A DNA stretch of 64,000 bases. It comes from Poriferisodalis sp965203655 (GTDB lineage: Bacteria; Actinomycetota; Acidimicrobiia; Acidimicrobiales; Poriferisodalaceae). Under the pieces are notes generated by a model. That model was not told the origin of the DNA. It saw only the letters and a list, made by a program, of their open reading frames with translations, and ran no database searches. Shown piece after piece: positions 52,356 to 59,691 of the stretch. Where the stretch lies: assembly GCF_965203655.1 (NCBI RefSeq), contig NZ_CBDBDD010000009.1, positions 310,001-374,000 of the forward strand, read 5' to 3'. Every line of letters begins with the position of its first letter. The stretch's first letter is position 1. A program made the translations under genes and the position numbers.

Positions 52356-52781
52356 TCAGCGAGAGACGACGCAGAACTCCGAGCCCTCGGGATCGGCCAT
52401 GACGGTGGCCCGGAAGCCAAGGTGGCCGGCGACCTCATCTGCAGCCGGCACCAGCACCGATGCACCGAGCGCTACCAGCCGAGCCACCTCCGTGTCCATG
52501 TCTCGGGTGAACAGGTCGAGGTGTGCACGCAGCTTCGTTGTCTTGGCCTCGGGCACCCGCTGGATGGTCAGGTGGTTCAGCATCCGGCCGCCGCCTGCTT
52601 CCGACAGCGTGATGTACGGGCGGCCGTTGCCGACCCGGGTGCTGAAGCCGATGGCGGTCTGCCAGAAGTCGGCGATCCGCTCCGGGTCGGAGCAGTCGAT
52701 CGTCACGCCCACAGCTCGCAATTGCGGCGCGTCGGCCACGTCGTCGGTCGTGTCGGATGTCACAGCGGCCGTCTCGCTCAT
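52356..52781 (-). CDS. VOC-family protein
   Basis: A 141-residue glyoxalase-fold protein: LRAVGVTIDCSDPERIADFWQTAIGF, PYITLSEAGGGRMLNHLTIQRVPEAKT, HLDLFTRDMDTEVARLVALGA and ADPEGSEFCVVSR. The DPEGSEFC ending is typical of a large group of actinobacterial VOC proteins of unknown substrate. The start is ATG 52781. It lies 11 bp after the ADC-like gene. Confidence 0.85.
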   Translation of the reverse strand: MSETAAVTSDTTDDVADAPQLRAVGVTIDCSDPERIADFWQTAIGFSTRVGNGRPYITLSEAGGGRMLNHLTIQRVPEAKTTKLRAHLDLFTRDMDTEVARLVALGASVLVPAADEVAGHLGFRATVMADPEGSEFCVVSR

Positions 52782-52792
52782 GGAAGCGGAAG

Positions 52793-53548
52793 TTACTGCA
52801 CCCGTTCGGTGCCCTCCGCGGCGGGCACCGCGGGATCGCAGACGAAGCGGATGGCGGGAATCTCGATGTCCTCTAGTGACACCGAGCAGCTCACGACCCA
52901 GTACGGATCCAGCAGCGGCTGCCCCCAGGCGGCTGCGTCGAACGCTTCGATCCGGGCCGCCAGCCGCTCGACACGCGACGGCTCGTGATGCGTCTCGACC
53001 TGGACGAGCCGCAGCCCCAGCGGCGTGTGCGCCAGGTTCATCGAACCGACGTGTTGGAGGTCGCCGACCGACAGCGGATCGGGGTCGAGGGCACTCAGTT
53101 CGAGCATGGGCCCGGTGCCGTTGCTGGCTCTGTCGGTCGGGGAGACGGCCAGATTGACGCCGTCGTAGTGGCGGCGTAACGCCACATGGGCCCGCTGCGC
53201 AGGAAAGCCGAACTGCGACCGCAAGCCGGCAACGGCGTCGTCGGTGGAAGCGGCTGCGCCGATACAGAACGTCCGGGCGCGGGCGCCGCTGCGGCACACC
53301 ACCCGGACGAACGCTGCGCTGAACGCTCCCCACGGGCTCTCAGACACGTCCCACGCCAGCAGCGACATGGCAGGCGGCACGATCGGGTGCAGTCCCGGCG
53401 GCAGCACCGCTTCACGCGCCGGGCGCCGCAGCTCGGCAACCAAAGACAAGCCGGTCACCCCGCCGAGCCGGATCGACTCGGTGCCGAATGCAGCGATCTC
53501 GGGTGCACCGGCGGCCAGCTCGTCGACCGAAGCGGTTCCCGAGATCAT
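52793..53548 (-). CDS. acetoacetate decarboxylase-fold protein
   Basis: A 251-residue protein with LPPGLHPIVPPAMSLLAWDVSESPWGAF and LRSQFGFPAQRAHVALRRHYDGVNLAV, which match the beta-sheet layout of the acetoacetate decarboxylase superfamily. The catalytic Lys of true ADC is not evident at the usual place, so the activity is uncertain; relatives act as dehydratase-aldolases. The start overlaps the LLM gene stop (ATGA), so they are coupled. Confidence 0.6.
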   Translation of the reverse strand: MISGTASVDELAAGAPEIAAFGTESIRLGGVTGLSLVAELRRPAREAVLPPGLHPIVPPAMSLLAWDVSESPWGAFSAAFVRVVCRSGARARTFCIGAAASTDDAVAGLRSQFGFPAQRAHVALRRHYDGVNLAVSPTDRASNGTGPMLELSALDPDPLSVGDLQHVGSMNLAHTPLGLRLVQVETHHEPSRVERLAARIEAFDAAAWGQPLLDPYWVVSCSVSLEDIEIPAIRFVCDPAVPAAEGTERVQ

Positions 53549-54735
53549 CGGGCAGCCTCGGCCGGCTCGGCCTGCGTCTCGCTGACGTCGGGAACCGCGG
53601 TCGGCGCCTGCACGCGGGCAGCCCGCTCTTCGGGCGTCTGGAACTGCGGGATCACCTCGGTCGCGAACAGCCGCAGGCTGTCGAGCACCTGCTCCTGGGG
53701 GATCATCTCCATGGCGTTGAGCAGGAAGTTGATGCCGGTCACGCCCACGTCCTCCCACTTGCGGATGGTCTGCACGAGATGGTCGGGGTCGCCGATGCCG
53801 ACGCCTTCGGGCAAGCCCTTGGCCACGCTCGGGTCATCAGCGGGTGTGCTGCCGTTCGGCGTCCCGCGGCTGCGCAGCGCAGCACCGGCATTGCCGAGCG
53901 TCTGGTACGCCCGGGTCGGGTACGCCTCGCGGGTGAAGTACAGGTGCGCGTTCGACATGCTGAATGCGCCCACCATCGGCAGGCCCAGCGCCGCCGCCTG
54001 GCGATAGTCCTCGTGGCAGTACAAGAAGTTGAGCGTGTGGACCTGGTCGTTTACGAAGCTGCCGACCGGATCACAATTCGCGACGCGGCGGTAGTACTCC
54101 TTCGTACGGCGTTCCTGCTCGGCGAACGGGGCGGCGCTCACCCCCAGGCACCCCAGCCCTCGCTCGGCAGCGTCCAGCTCGGTGCCCGGCGTAGTCACCG
54201 TCACCCACATGGGCGGGTGCGGCTCCTGGAACGGCTTGGGGATGACGTTGCGGGCCGGTATCTCGAAACGGGCGCCCTCCCAGCCGAAGTCATCGTCGGT
54301 CCACATCTGCGGGATCACCCGACAGAACTCGTCCCACGTCTTCTTCGTGTCGTCGGGATCGGCGCAGAACCCGCCGAGCTCGGTCCATGTGCTCGACCGG
54401 GCCGTGCCCAGCTCCAGGCGGCCGTTCGAGATGATGTCGAGCGCTGCCGCCCGCTCGGCAACCCGGATCGGGTTGTTCATCTCGGGCACGCACACCACCG
54501 CACCGTGACCCACCCGGATGCGCTGGGTCTGCGCCGCAACGGCCGTGAGGAACACCTCGGGCGCGGGGCAGTGCGAGTACTCCTCGAGGAAGTGATGCTC
54601 CACGGCCCAGACGTGGTCGAACCCCAGCTCGTCGGCTACCCGGCACTGTTCGAGCGCGTTGTGGTACGTCAGCCACTCATTCGCCCGGCTGAACGGCCGC
54701 GGCACCGACAGCTCGTAGAAGATCCCGAACTTCAT
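53545..54735 (-). CDS. LLM-class flavin-dependent oxidoreductase
   Basis: A 396-residue luciferase-like monooxygenase: MKFGIFYELSVPRPFS, VADELGFDHVWAVEHHFLEEYSHCPAPEVFLTAVAAQT, and LDIISNGRLELGTARSS. It uses reduced flavin (FMNH2 or F420H2; the LLM fold covers both) to oxidise an unidentified compound. ATG 54735 is chosen over the GTG at 54738. It begins a three-gene minus-strand unit with the ADC-like and VOC genes. Confidence 0.88.
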   Translation of the reverse strand: MKFGIFYELSVPRPFSRANEWLTYHNALEQCRVADELGFDHVWAVEHHFLEEYSHCPAPEVFLTAVAAQTQRIRVGHGAVVCVPEMNNPIRVAERAAALDIISNGRLELGTARSSTWTELGGFCADPDDTKKTWDEFCRVIPQMWTDDDFGWEGARFEIPARNVIPKPFQEPHPPMWVTVTTPGTELDAAERGLGCLGVSAAPFAEQERRTKEYYRRVANCDPVGSFVNDQVHTLNFLYCHEDYRQAAALGLPMVGAFSMSNAHLYFTREAYPTRAYQTLGNAGAALRSRGTPNGSTPADDPSVAKGLPEGVGIGDPDHLVQTIRKWEDVGVTGINFLLNAMEMIPQEQVLDSLRLFATEVIPQFQTPEERAARVQAPTAVPDVSETQAEPAEAAR

Positions 54736-54975
54736 CACGCTGTTCTAGCCCAGCGCCTCCAGCGTCGCCCATCCCGGAAAATGGTTCGTGCCGGAGCGGT
54801 CCGTCTTCGTACTCTCGCCCGATGCCCCGTGGACCGGAACGTCGTAGATCTCGACCGACATGAGCCGCAGCGCATCGTCGGGCCACTGCACGCCGCTACA
54901 CGCTCCCGAACCCGCCCCGGAGGACTTGGTGCGCACATCGCGGGCTGCACGGACTCAGGCGGCATTCCGAGCATC

Positions 54976-55581
54976 ATGGAGCAGCGAGCCTCTCCGATGA
55001 TGAGGCTCAGCGACGGCGAACCGATTCGTGGCGACCTGGTTGCTGTCATCGACGAGTCATCGCGGACGGCTGGTGCCGGCGTCTACTACATCGTCACCGC
55101 CGCGGTGATATTTGATTGGCCGGATGTCCGTGAACGCATACGGGGAGTAATCGGTGAGCGGAAGTCGCCGTTTCACTACCGCCGAGAAGGTCCCGAGGCG
55201 ATCAGACGAATGGCAACCGTGCTTGAGGAAGTGGATGTCGTGGCGTCGGTGCTGTGGCGGTCAGTCGGCCGGCGCCACCAAGTTGACGCGCGCCGGAACC
55301 TGCTAGCGGCCCATGCTCGCCGACTGGCGGACGACGGTGTCTCGCACTTGATCATCGAGTCCGGCGATGAAGCGACCGATCAACGCGATCGCAGGACTCT
55401 GCTGCGCGAATTCGCCGCCAGCGTTGTTCCGTTCAGCTACGACTGGCGGTCGAAGTCTGAGCCGTTGCTGTGGATTGCCGACGCGGTCTGCGGCATCGCT
55501 TCGAGTTTCCTGCTGGACGGGAGCAGCGAATCCTTCGATCGGCTCGCTGCTGCGGGGATCATCGAGGTGACCAACGGCTGA
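54976..55581 (+). CDS. DUF3800-like protein
   Basis: A 201-residue protein resembling DUF3800 (RNase H-like fold): VAVIDESSRTAGAGVYYIVTAAVIF with the early Asp-Glu, SPFHYRREGPEAIRRMATVL, SHLIIESGDEATDQRDRR, and a late WIADAVCGIASSFLL. The acidic residues could form a metal site, but no activity is established for the family. It is followed by a structured RNA candidate at 55594-55692, an association known for DUF3800 genes. The start is ATG 54976; ATG 55000 is also possible. Confidence 0.68.
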   Translation: MEQRASPMMRLSDGEPIRGDLVAVIDESSRTAGAGVYYIVTAAVIFDWPDVRERIRGVIGERKSPFHYRREGPEAIRRMATVLEEVDVVASVLWRSVGRRHQVDARRNLLAAHARRLADDGVSHLIIESGDEATDQRDRRTLLREFAASVVPFSYDWRSKSEPLLWIADAVCGIASSFLLDGSSESFDRLAAAGIIEVTNG

Positions 55582-55593
55582 CCAGACATGCGA

Positions 55594-55692
55594 AAGCCCC
55601 GGCTCCCGTCCTAGTCGACTTGCCTTGCGGCAAGTCCTCGGCCTGGCACTCCGGGACTTACGTCTTCCCACCGGAATAGCACCGGGGGCACG
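55594..55692 (+). ncRNA. structured RNA candidate after the DUF3800-like gene
   Basis: An outer stem pairs GCCCCGG (55596-55602) with CCGGGGGC (55682-55689). Inside are a perfect 8-bp hairpin GACTTGCC-TTGC-GGCAAGTC (55617-55636) and a second stem TCCGG/CCGGA (about 55650-55675). This multi-stem junction shape and its place just after a DUF3800-like gene recall the DUF3800-associated RNA motifs found by comparative genomics. It has no T-tract, so a plain terminator is less likely. Not confirmed by covariation. Confidence 0.5.
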
Positions 55693-55800
55693 TTCAACAT
55701 AGTTGACTCGGGCTCAGAGGTCAATCAGACATCGAAGACGACGAGTGATCTGCCGCTCACGGTACAAACTCAGCGCGTAGCACCACGACAGCCGCTTGGG

Positions 55801-55935
55801 GCAGCCGACGCCGCCCTGCTCGGCACCGCGTTACATGTGCAAGAGCAACTCGATGTTGCGTCGCGGTTCGTGAGCATGGACCAACGCCTCACCGAAGCAG
55901 CCGAACGCGAAGGCCTCGCCGTCGTCTCTGCATGA
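55801..55935 (+). pseudogene. C-terminal fossil of a PIN-domain toxin
   Basis: The frame reads A-A-D-A-A-L-L-G-T-A-L-H-V, then ASRFVSMDQRLTEAAEREG and LAVV, ending at TGA 55933-55935. This is the final half of a VapC-type toxin with its last acidic sites. No start or N-terminal half precedes it: the ~100 bp upstream continue in frame without PIN motifs. Together with a similar piece at 56594 it shows loss of at least two toxin genes. Confidence 0.65.
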
Positions 55936-56043
55936 ACAATCTGGCTGCGTTGTGTCGGTGTTCGGCGCGCCTCGAAGCGGTCGCAACGTGGCGCGTAAGG
56001 TGCGAGAGCGCATCCGGCGTTGCCAGCGAATCGGCGAGGGGCC

Positions 56044-56334
56044 ATGACTCAGCGACCTTTGACGGCACGCAATCCGGTCCATCACTTCGTGCTGGTCACC
56101 GACGGGCTTGACCTGCTCGACGACGACAATCTCGAAACGCTCTACGAGGCGGGTTGCAGCGACGCCAGCATCGGCCACCGCACTGTCGAGTTCGACCGCG
56201 AAGCCCCGACTCGCCGGGATGCCATCCAGCAGGCAATTCAAGACGTGAGCGCGGTCTCCGGATTGCGGATCGTCGATGTCCGCGACAGCATGGACGCCAT
56301 TCCCGCCACACCGACCGACCACGCACTCGCCTAA
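56044..56334 (+). CDS. small antitoxin-like protein
   Basis: A 96-residue protein starting ATG 56044: FVLVTDGLDLLDDDNLETLYEAGCSDASIG, EFDREAPTRRDAIQQAIQDVSAVSGLRIVDVRD. Such short DREAP-containing proteins are often found with toxin-antitoxin loci, but the function is not established to my knowledge. It is followed by a HicB-like small gene and lies between two PIN-toxin fossils. Confidence 0.6.
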   Translation: MTQRPLTARNPVHHFVLVTDGLDLLDDDNLETLYEAGCSDASIGHRTVEFDREAPTRRDAIQQAIQDVSAVSGLRIVDVRDSMDAIPATPTDHALA

Positions 56335-56372
56335 CGCTCGCGGCCGGTTGCGCACCCAGCGGAGGGCATGAC

Positions 56373-56576
56373 ATGGCACAGGTAGCAATTGCCAGAGAGA
56401 ACGGCGGCAGCGGGGACTGGCTGGCCGAGGGCGACATCGGCGAGTGCGCCTACTACGCCAACGCCGTCACGCTCGCTGAACTTGAGGCCATGATTCGAGA
56501 GGCCGCCGAACTGGCTGGCGCAGAACCCGAGATCGTGATCTCGCCGGAGACTGCCACCGACACGGTCACGGCCTGA
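56373..56576 (+). CDS. small HicB-like protein
   Basis: A 67-residue protein: AQVAIARENGGSGDWLAEGDIGECAYYANAVTLAELEAMIREAAELAGAEPEIVIS. The pattern of an N-terminal beta strand, a cross-over with A-x-TLAELEAMIREA, and a final strand is like the partial RNase-H fold of HicB antitoxins. No HicA gene is adjacent. ATG 56373 follows GGAGGG. A toxin fossil follows 18 bp later, so it may have been its antitoxin. Confidence 0.5.
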   Translation: MAQVAIARENGGSGDWLAEGDIGECAYYANAVTLAELEAMIREAAELAGAEPEIVISPETATDTVTA

Positions 56577-56593
56577 TCCCATCGGCCCAATCC

Positions 56594-56668
56594 CTGCAGC
56601 TCATGAGCCTGCACGAACGCCGCACCGAAGCCGCCGCACGCGAGGGATTCGCCATCGTCCCCGTCTGA
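56594..56668 (+). pseudogene. second PIN-toxin C-terminal fossil
   Basis: The frame reads LQLMSLHERRTEAAAREG, then FAIVPV and TGA at 56666-56668. Compared with the fossil at 55801 (SMDQRLTEAAEREGLAVV), it is the same final 20 residues of a PIN toxin. No N-terminal part exists. Confidence 0.6.
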
Positions 56669-56688
56669 ACAGGCGGCTCCAGGGCCAA

Positions 56689-57327
56689 TCAGGCGCTCAG
56701 GGCATCTAGCAGCGTGAACATGCCAGAGGAGGGGTTGTCGTCGGGAAGGACGCGCCCGTTGGTGCTGTGACGCTCGGCGAGGCGACGAGCATGGTCTGCT
56801 GCATCTTGGCGCATTGGCAAGTAGAGGCTGCCGTCCACCCGCTTGCCCTTTGCCCCGTCGAGTTGCTGCCGCAGACTGACTGCTTGAGCGGTGGTCATGG
56901 GCTGGGACATTCGCTGCCAGTGGAAGATGAGCCACGCTTCGAAGCACGGATTCGAGATGGCAACGTCGATGTCGTTGTCTCTTGCGAGGTTCACTGCGCG
57001 CATGAGCGAGGGGTGTGGTCGCGGTTGCTCTACGTCGAAGACGCACCAGACGGAGTCGAAGCCTTCGCCGCCGTGCTGGTTTCGCCTCGGTGCTCGGGCG
57101 GCGCCGGTGACGATTTTGATGGGTGTTCTCCCGGCCAGGGACGGGTCGATCTGAATGTCAAAGCGCTGGCGCACATGCGGCAGCTCGGCGATCGCGGCGA
57201 GGTAGTCGGGCTCGGTTCGGCGGCCTTCGGTCATGATGAGCACCGACGACTTCGGCCGTCGTGTAGTGCGCTTGCGGCGATCGAGGCCGCTGGTTCGTCC
57301 CGCAGGTCTGCGGGGCTGCTCTGTCAC
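56689..57327 (-). CDS. RloB-like protein (AbiLii type)
   Basis: A 212-residue protein with VLIMTEGRRTEPDYL, VWCVFDVEQPRPHPSL and AISNPCFEAWLIFHW, the succession typical of RloB: an early Glu in EGxxTEPxY, an acidic site in FDxE/D, and a NPCFExWLxxH motif. RloB partners with the RloA-type ATPase; the pair corresponds to the AbiL abortive-infection system. It probably has a Toprim-like nuclease active site. Its start overlaps the ATPase stop by 4 bp. Confidence 0.85.
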   Translation of the reverse strand: MTEQPRRPAGRTSGLDRRKRTTRRPKSSVLIMTEGRRTEPDYLAAIAELPHVRQRFDIQIDPSLAGRTPIKIVTGAARAPRRNQHGGEGFDSVWCVFDVEQPRPHPSLMRAVNLARDNDIDVAISNPCFEAWLIFHWQRMSQPMTTAQAVSLRQQLDGAKGKRVDGSLYLPMRQDAADHARRLAERHSTNGRVLPDDNPSSGMFTLLDALSA

Positions 57328-58676
57328 GAGGCCATGCGCTCATCTACAGGCGTGCCGTCGGGGTCATCGTCGATCTCTGGCACGTCGAGCATCCGATAGA
57401 GCGCCGCCTGGTCGGCGCTCGGCACGGCGCCGAAGCGGCCCTGCAGGTAGGCACGCTCGAGATTGAGCGACTTGCGGACCCGTTCGCCCTCAAAGTCTGC
57501 GAGCGCATATAACGTGGTTGCCCCGGTGGCGTCCTTGTCGGTCAGCCAGACCTCGTCGCGGTTGAGCGTGCCGAGCAGCGACGTGTCGTGGGTGGTGAAG
57601 ATGAGCTGTGCGCCCAATGGGTTGGTCACTGGGTCTCGGAAGGCTTCCAGTACCCGCTTGGTGATCCGCGGGTGCAGGCTGGCGTCGAGTTCGTCGATGA
57701 GGAGCGTTCCGCCGAAGCGCAGTTGCCACAGAACGGCACCGAGAGTTTCGAACCAGCGCTGCGTGCCCTGTGATTCTTCCCCGAGACTGAACTCGGCGGT
57801 GCTGTCGCCTGAGCGATGCCGAAAGCGCAACTGGCGTCCGCTGGCGCCCTCAGCAATTTCGTGCCGTGACTGATGCCATGTCGCCCCGCAGATGGATGGG
57901 TCAGCCAGTTGCATCAGGTGCAATGCGGTCGCCTGGAGGTTCGGATCACGTTGCGCCGGCTCATGCTCGGGCCGGTCCGCCTCAGACGGCCACATGGCCT
58001 CCCGCTGGTCGGCTTGGACTCCGATCTCGTAGTCGTCACCGAAGAGGTCTGTCGCGGAATATCCCAATAGGGCAAGTTGGCGACCTTGGACATCAGCCGC
58101 CAGAGTCCCCGCATTGATCCTGTGAATCGCACCGCATGCGGCCCGGAAGTCAGCGGCACCCAGTCTCCAGCCGGCCGAGAGCACGAGCGTGGTCGGCGTC
58201 AGCAGATCCCGGATGCCGCGCACACGCTCGGTGCCGCGCCGAAACGTCGTCGCCATGTCCTCGCGTTCGAAGATGCGGCGGCGGCGACGTTCCGGAAAGC
58301 TGTACAAGGCCTCGAACGCCACCCGGTCATCGCTGACGGCCAGGTGGTACTGGTAGCGCACACCCTCTGCCAGCACATCGATTCGGAACTCCGAGGGCAG
58401 ATCGGGGCCTTGCCCATATCGATGCGCATCCCGCGGCACGCCCGAGCCCCACTCCCACCAGACGCGCCCGATTGAGTCGACCAGCCACGCAATGGCAGTC
58501 AGAACGTTCGACTTCCCGGATGCGTTGGCGCCGTAGATCCCTGCGGTCGTCAAGACGTGCCTGCCGAGCCGCTCATGCCAGCGCGCCCCAGGCCGATCCT
58601 CGTCAATGGCGATCATCGAGAGTTCGACCGGCTCCAGGATGGAACGGTGATTGGAAACCTCAGCACTGATGAGCAC
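57324..58676 (-). CDS. RloA-like AAA ATPase (AbiLi type)
   Basis: A 450-residue SMC/ABC-like ATPase: LISAEVSNHRSILEPVEL at the start, Walker A IYGANASGKSN (47-57), LLIDELDASLHP as Walker B near 325-336, and IFTTHD as the switch His. It would act with RloB as an antiphage abortive-infection pair. The start is GTG 58676 after AAGGAG, since the 26 codons upstream in the open frame are not part of the family. Walker B is followed by the usual D-loop. Confidence 0.87.
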   Translation of the reverse strand: MLISAEVSNHRSILEPVELSMIAIDEDRPGARWHERLGRHVLTTAGIYGANASGKSNVLTAIAWLVDSIGRVWWEWGSGVPRDAHRYGQGPDLPSEFRIDVLAEGVRYQYHLAVSDDRVAFEALYSFPERRRRRIFEREDMATTFRRGTERVRGIRDLLTPTTLVLSAGWRLGAADFRAACGAIHRINAGTLAADVQGRQLALLGYSATDLFGDDYEIGVQADQREAMWPSEADRPEHEPAQRDPNLQATALHLMQLADPSICGATWHQSRHEIAEGASGRQLRFRHRSGDSTAEFSLGEESQGTQRWFETLGAVLWQLRFGGTLLIDELDASLHPRITKRVLEAFRDPVTNPLGAQLIFTTHDTSLLGTLNRDEVWLTDKDATGATTLYALADFEGERVRKSLNLERAYLQGRFGAVPSADQAALYRMLDVPEIDDDPDGTPVDERMAS

Positions 58677-58869
58677 GCCACTCTCCTTGCCGATCACTGC
58701 ATTCTCAGGCAGAAATCCGTCAGATAAGTGCAGGATAGCTATCGAAATTGTCACTGACGAGCGTCACCGCGGAGGATTGGCGCGCCGCGTTATTCCGGCG
58801 ATGTTGTGGCCGCCGCGTATCGACAACGGTTGTCCACATGGGCAGACTGGCGAGGTGCGCCAGAACACC

Positions 58870-59106
58870 ATGAGCCTTGCGCTTCCCCCCTCGATGCGGA
58901 GCTACATCGACGAGCGCGTGCGAGGCGGCGAGTACGGCAACACCAGCGAGTACCTGCGTGACCTCATCCGGCGCGATCAGCAGGCCGAGGGGGCGCGCCG
59001 CTTCCGCTCGCTGATCGCTGACGGGCTTGAGTCGGGTGAGGGTCGTCCGTTGACGCCCGAAGTCGCCGACGAACTGCGTGCGCAGGCGCTCGGCCGAACC
59101 GTGTGA
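58870..59106 (+). CDS. parD: ParD-family antitoxin
   Basis: A 78-residue ribbon-helix-helix protein: SLALPPSMRSYIDERVRGGEYGNTSEYLRDLIRRDQQ, the ParD hallmark (GxYxNxSEYxRDLIR), and a C-terminal toxin-binding helix. ATG 58870. It overlaps parE by 4 bp (GTGA). ParD dimers repress their promoter and neutralise ParE. Confidence 0.93.
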   Translation: MSLALPPSMRSYIDERVRGGEYGNTSEYLRDLIRRDQQAEGARRFRSLIADGLESGEGRPLTPEVADELRAQALGRTV

Positions 59107-59429
59107 CAGACATCCGACTGCGCCCGCTGGCCGAGGCCGACTTAGTCGAACGAAGCAAGCACTACAAATCCGAGGGCGGCGACAGCCTCGGTGAGCGATT
59201 CTTCGACGCTGCGATCGAGGCATTGCGAGACATCGAGCGCATGCCAGGCGCAGGCTCGTCGCGGATCGGAGAGCTGGCCGGCATCGACGGCCTGCGGTCC
59301 TGTCGCCTGGAACGCTTTCCGTGCGGCTGGTTCTACTTCGAACGAAGCGATCACGCAGATGTGGTCCGTCTACTCGCCTACGCGCAGGATCTCGAAACAA
59401 TTCTGGGCGACCTGAACCAAGGCCGTTGA
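59103..59429 (+). CDS. parE: ParE-family toxin
   Basis: A 108-residue ParE-like toxin: LRPLAEADLVERSKHYKSEGGDSLGERFFDAAIEALRDIERMPGAGS, then CRLERFPCGWFYFERSDHADVVRLLAYAQDLETIL. It fits the ParE/RelE fold, in which ParE inhibits DNA gyrase. The gene is complete and the pair looks functional. The 262 bp after it hold no recognised gene. Confidence 0.92.
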   Translation: MTDIRLRPLAEADLVERSKHYKSEGGDSLGERFFDAAIEALRDIERMPGAGSSRIGELAGIDGLRSCRLERFPCGWFYFERSDHADVVRLLAYAQDLETILGDLNQGR

Positions 59430-59691
59430 GGCGCAAGCCGTTACCACCGGCCTGCCGGGCTCGACCAAATCGACCACACGCCGCCGGAACTCGACGGGAT
59501 ATCCCCTCGATGCCATAGAGCTTCCTCACGGCCCATGACGGCAGCACTCATCAACACACCTACATGAAGCAGGGAGGATGCGTGTGGGGAGCGGGCAGTC
59601 TCTGATTGTGGGCGTCGGCCCATGCACCGGTGGTCTCATGACTTGATGAGCCAACCGATGTACGATACGCCCAAACGACAGGGAGGATTCC

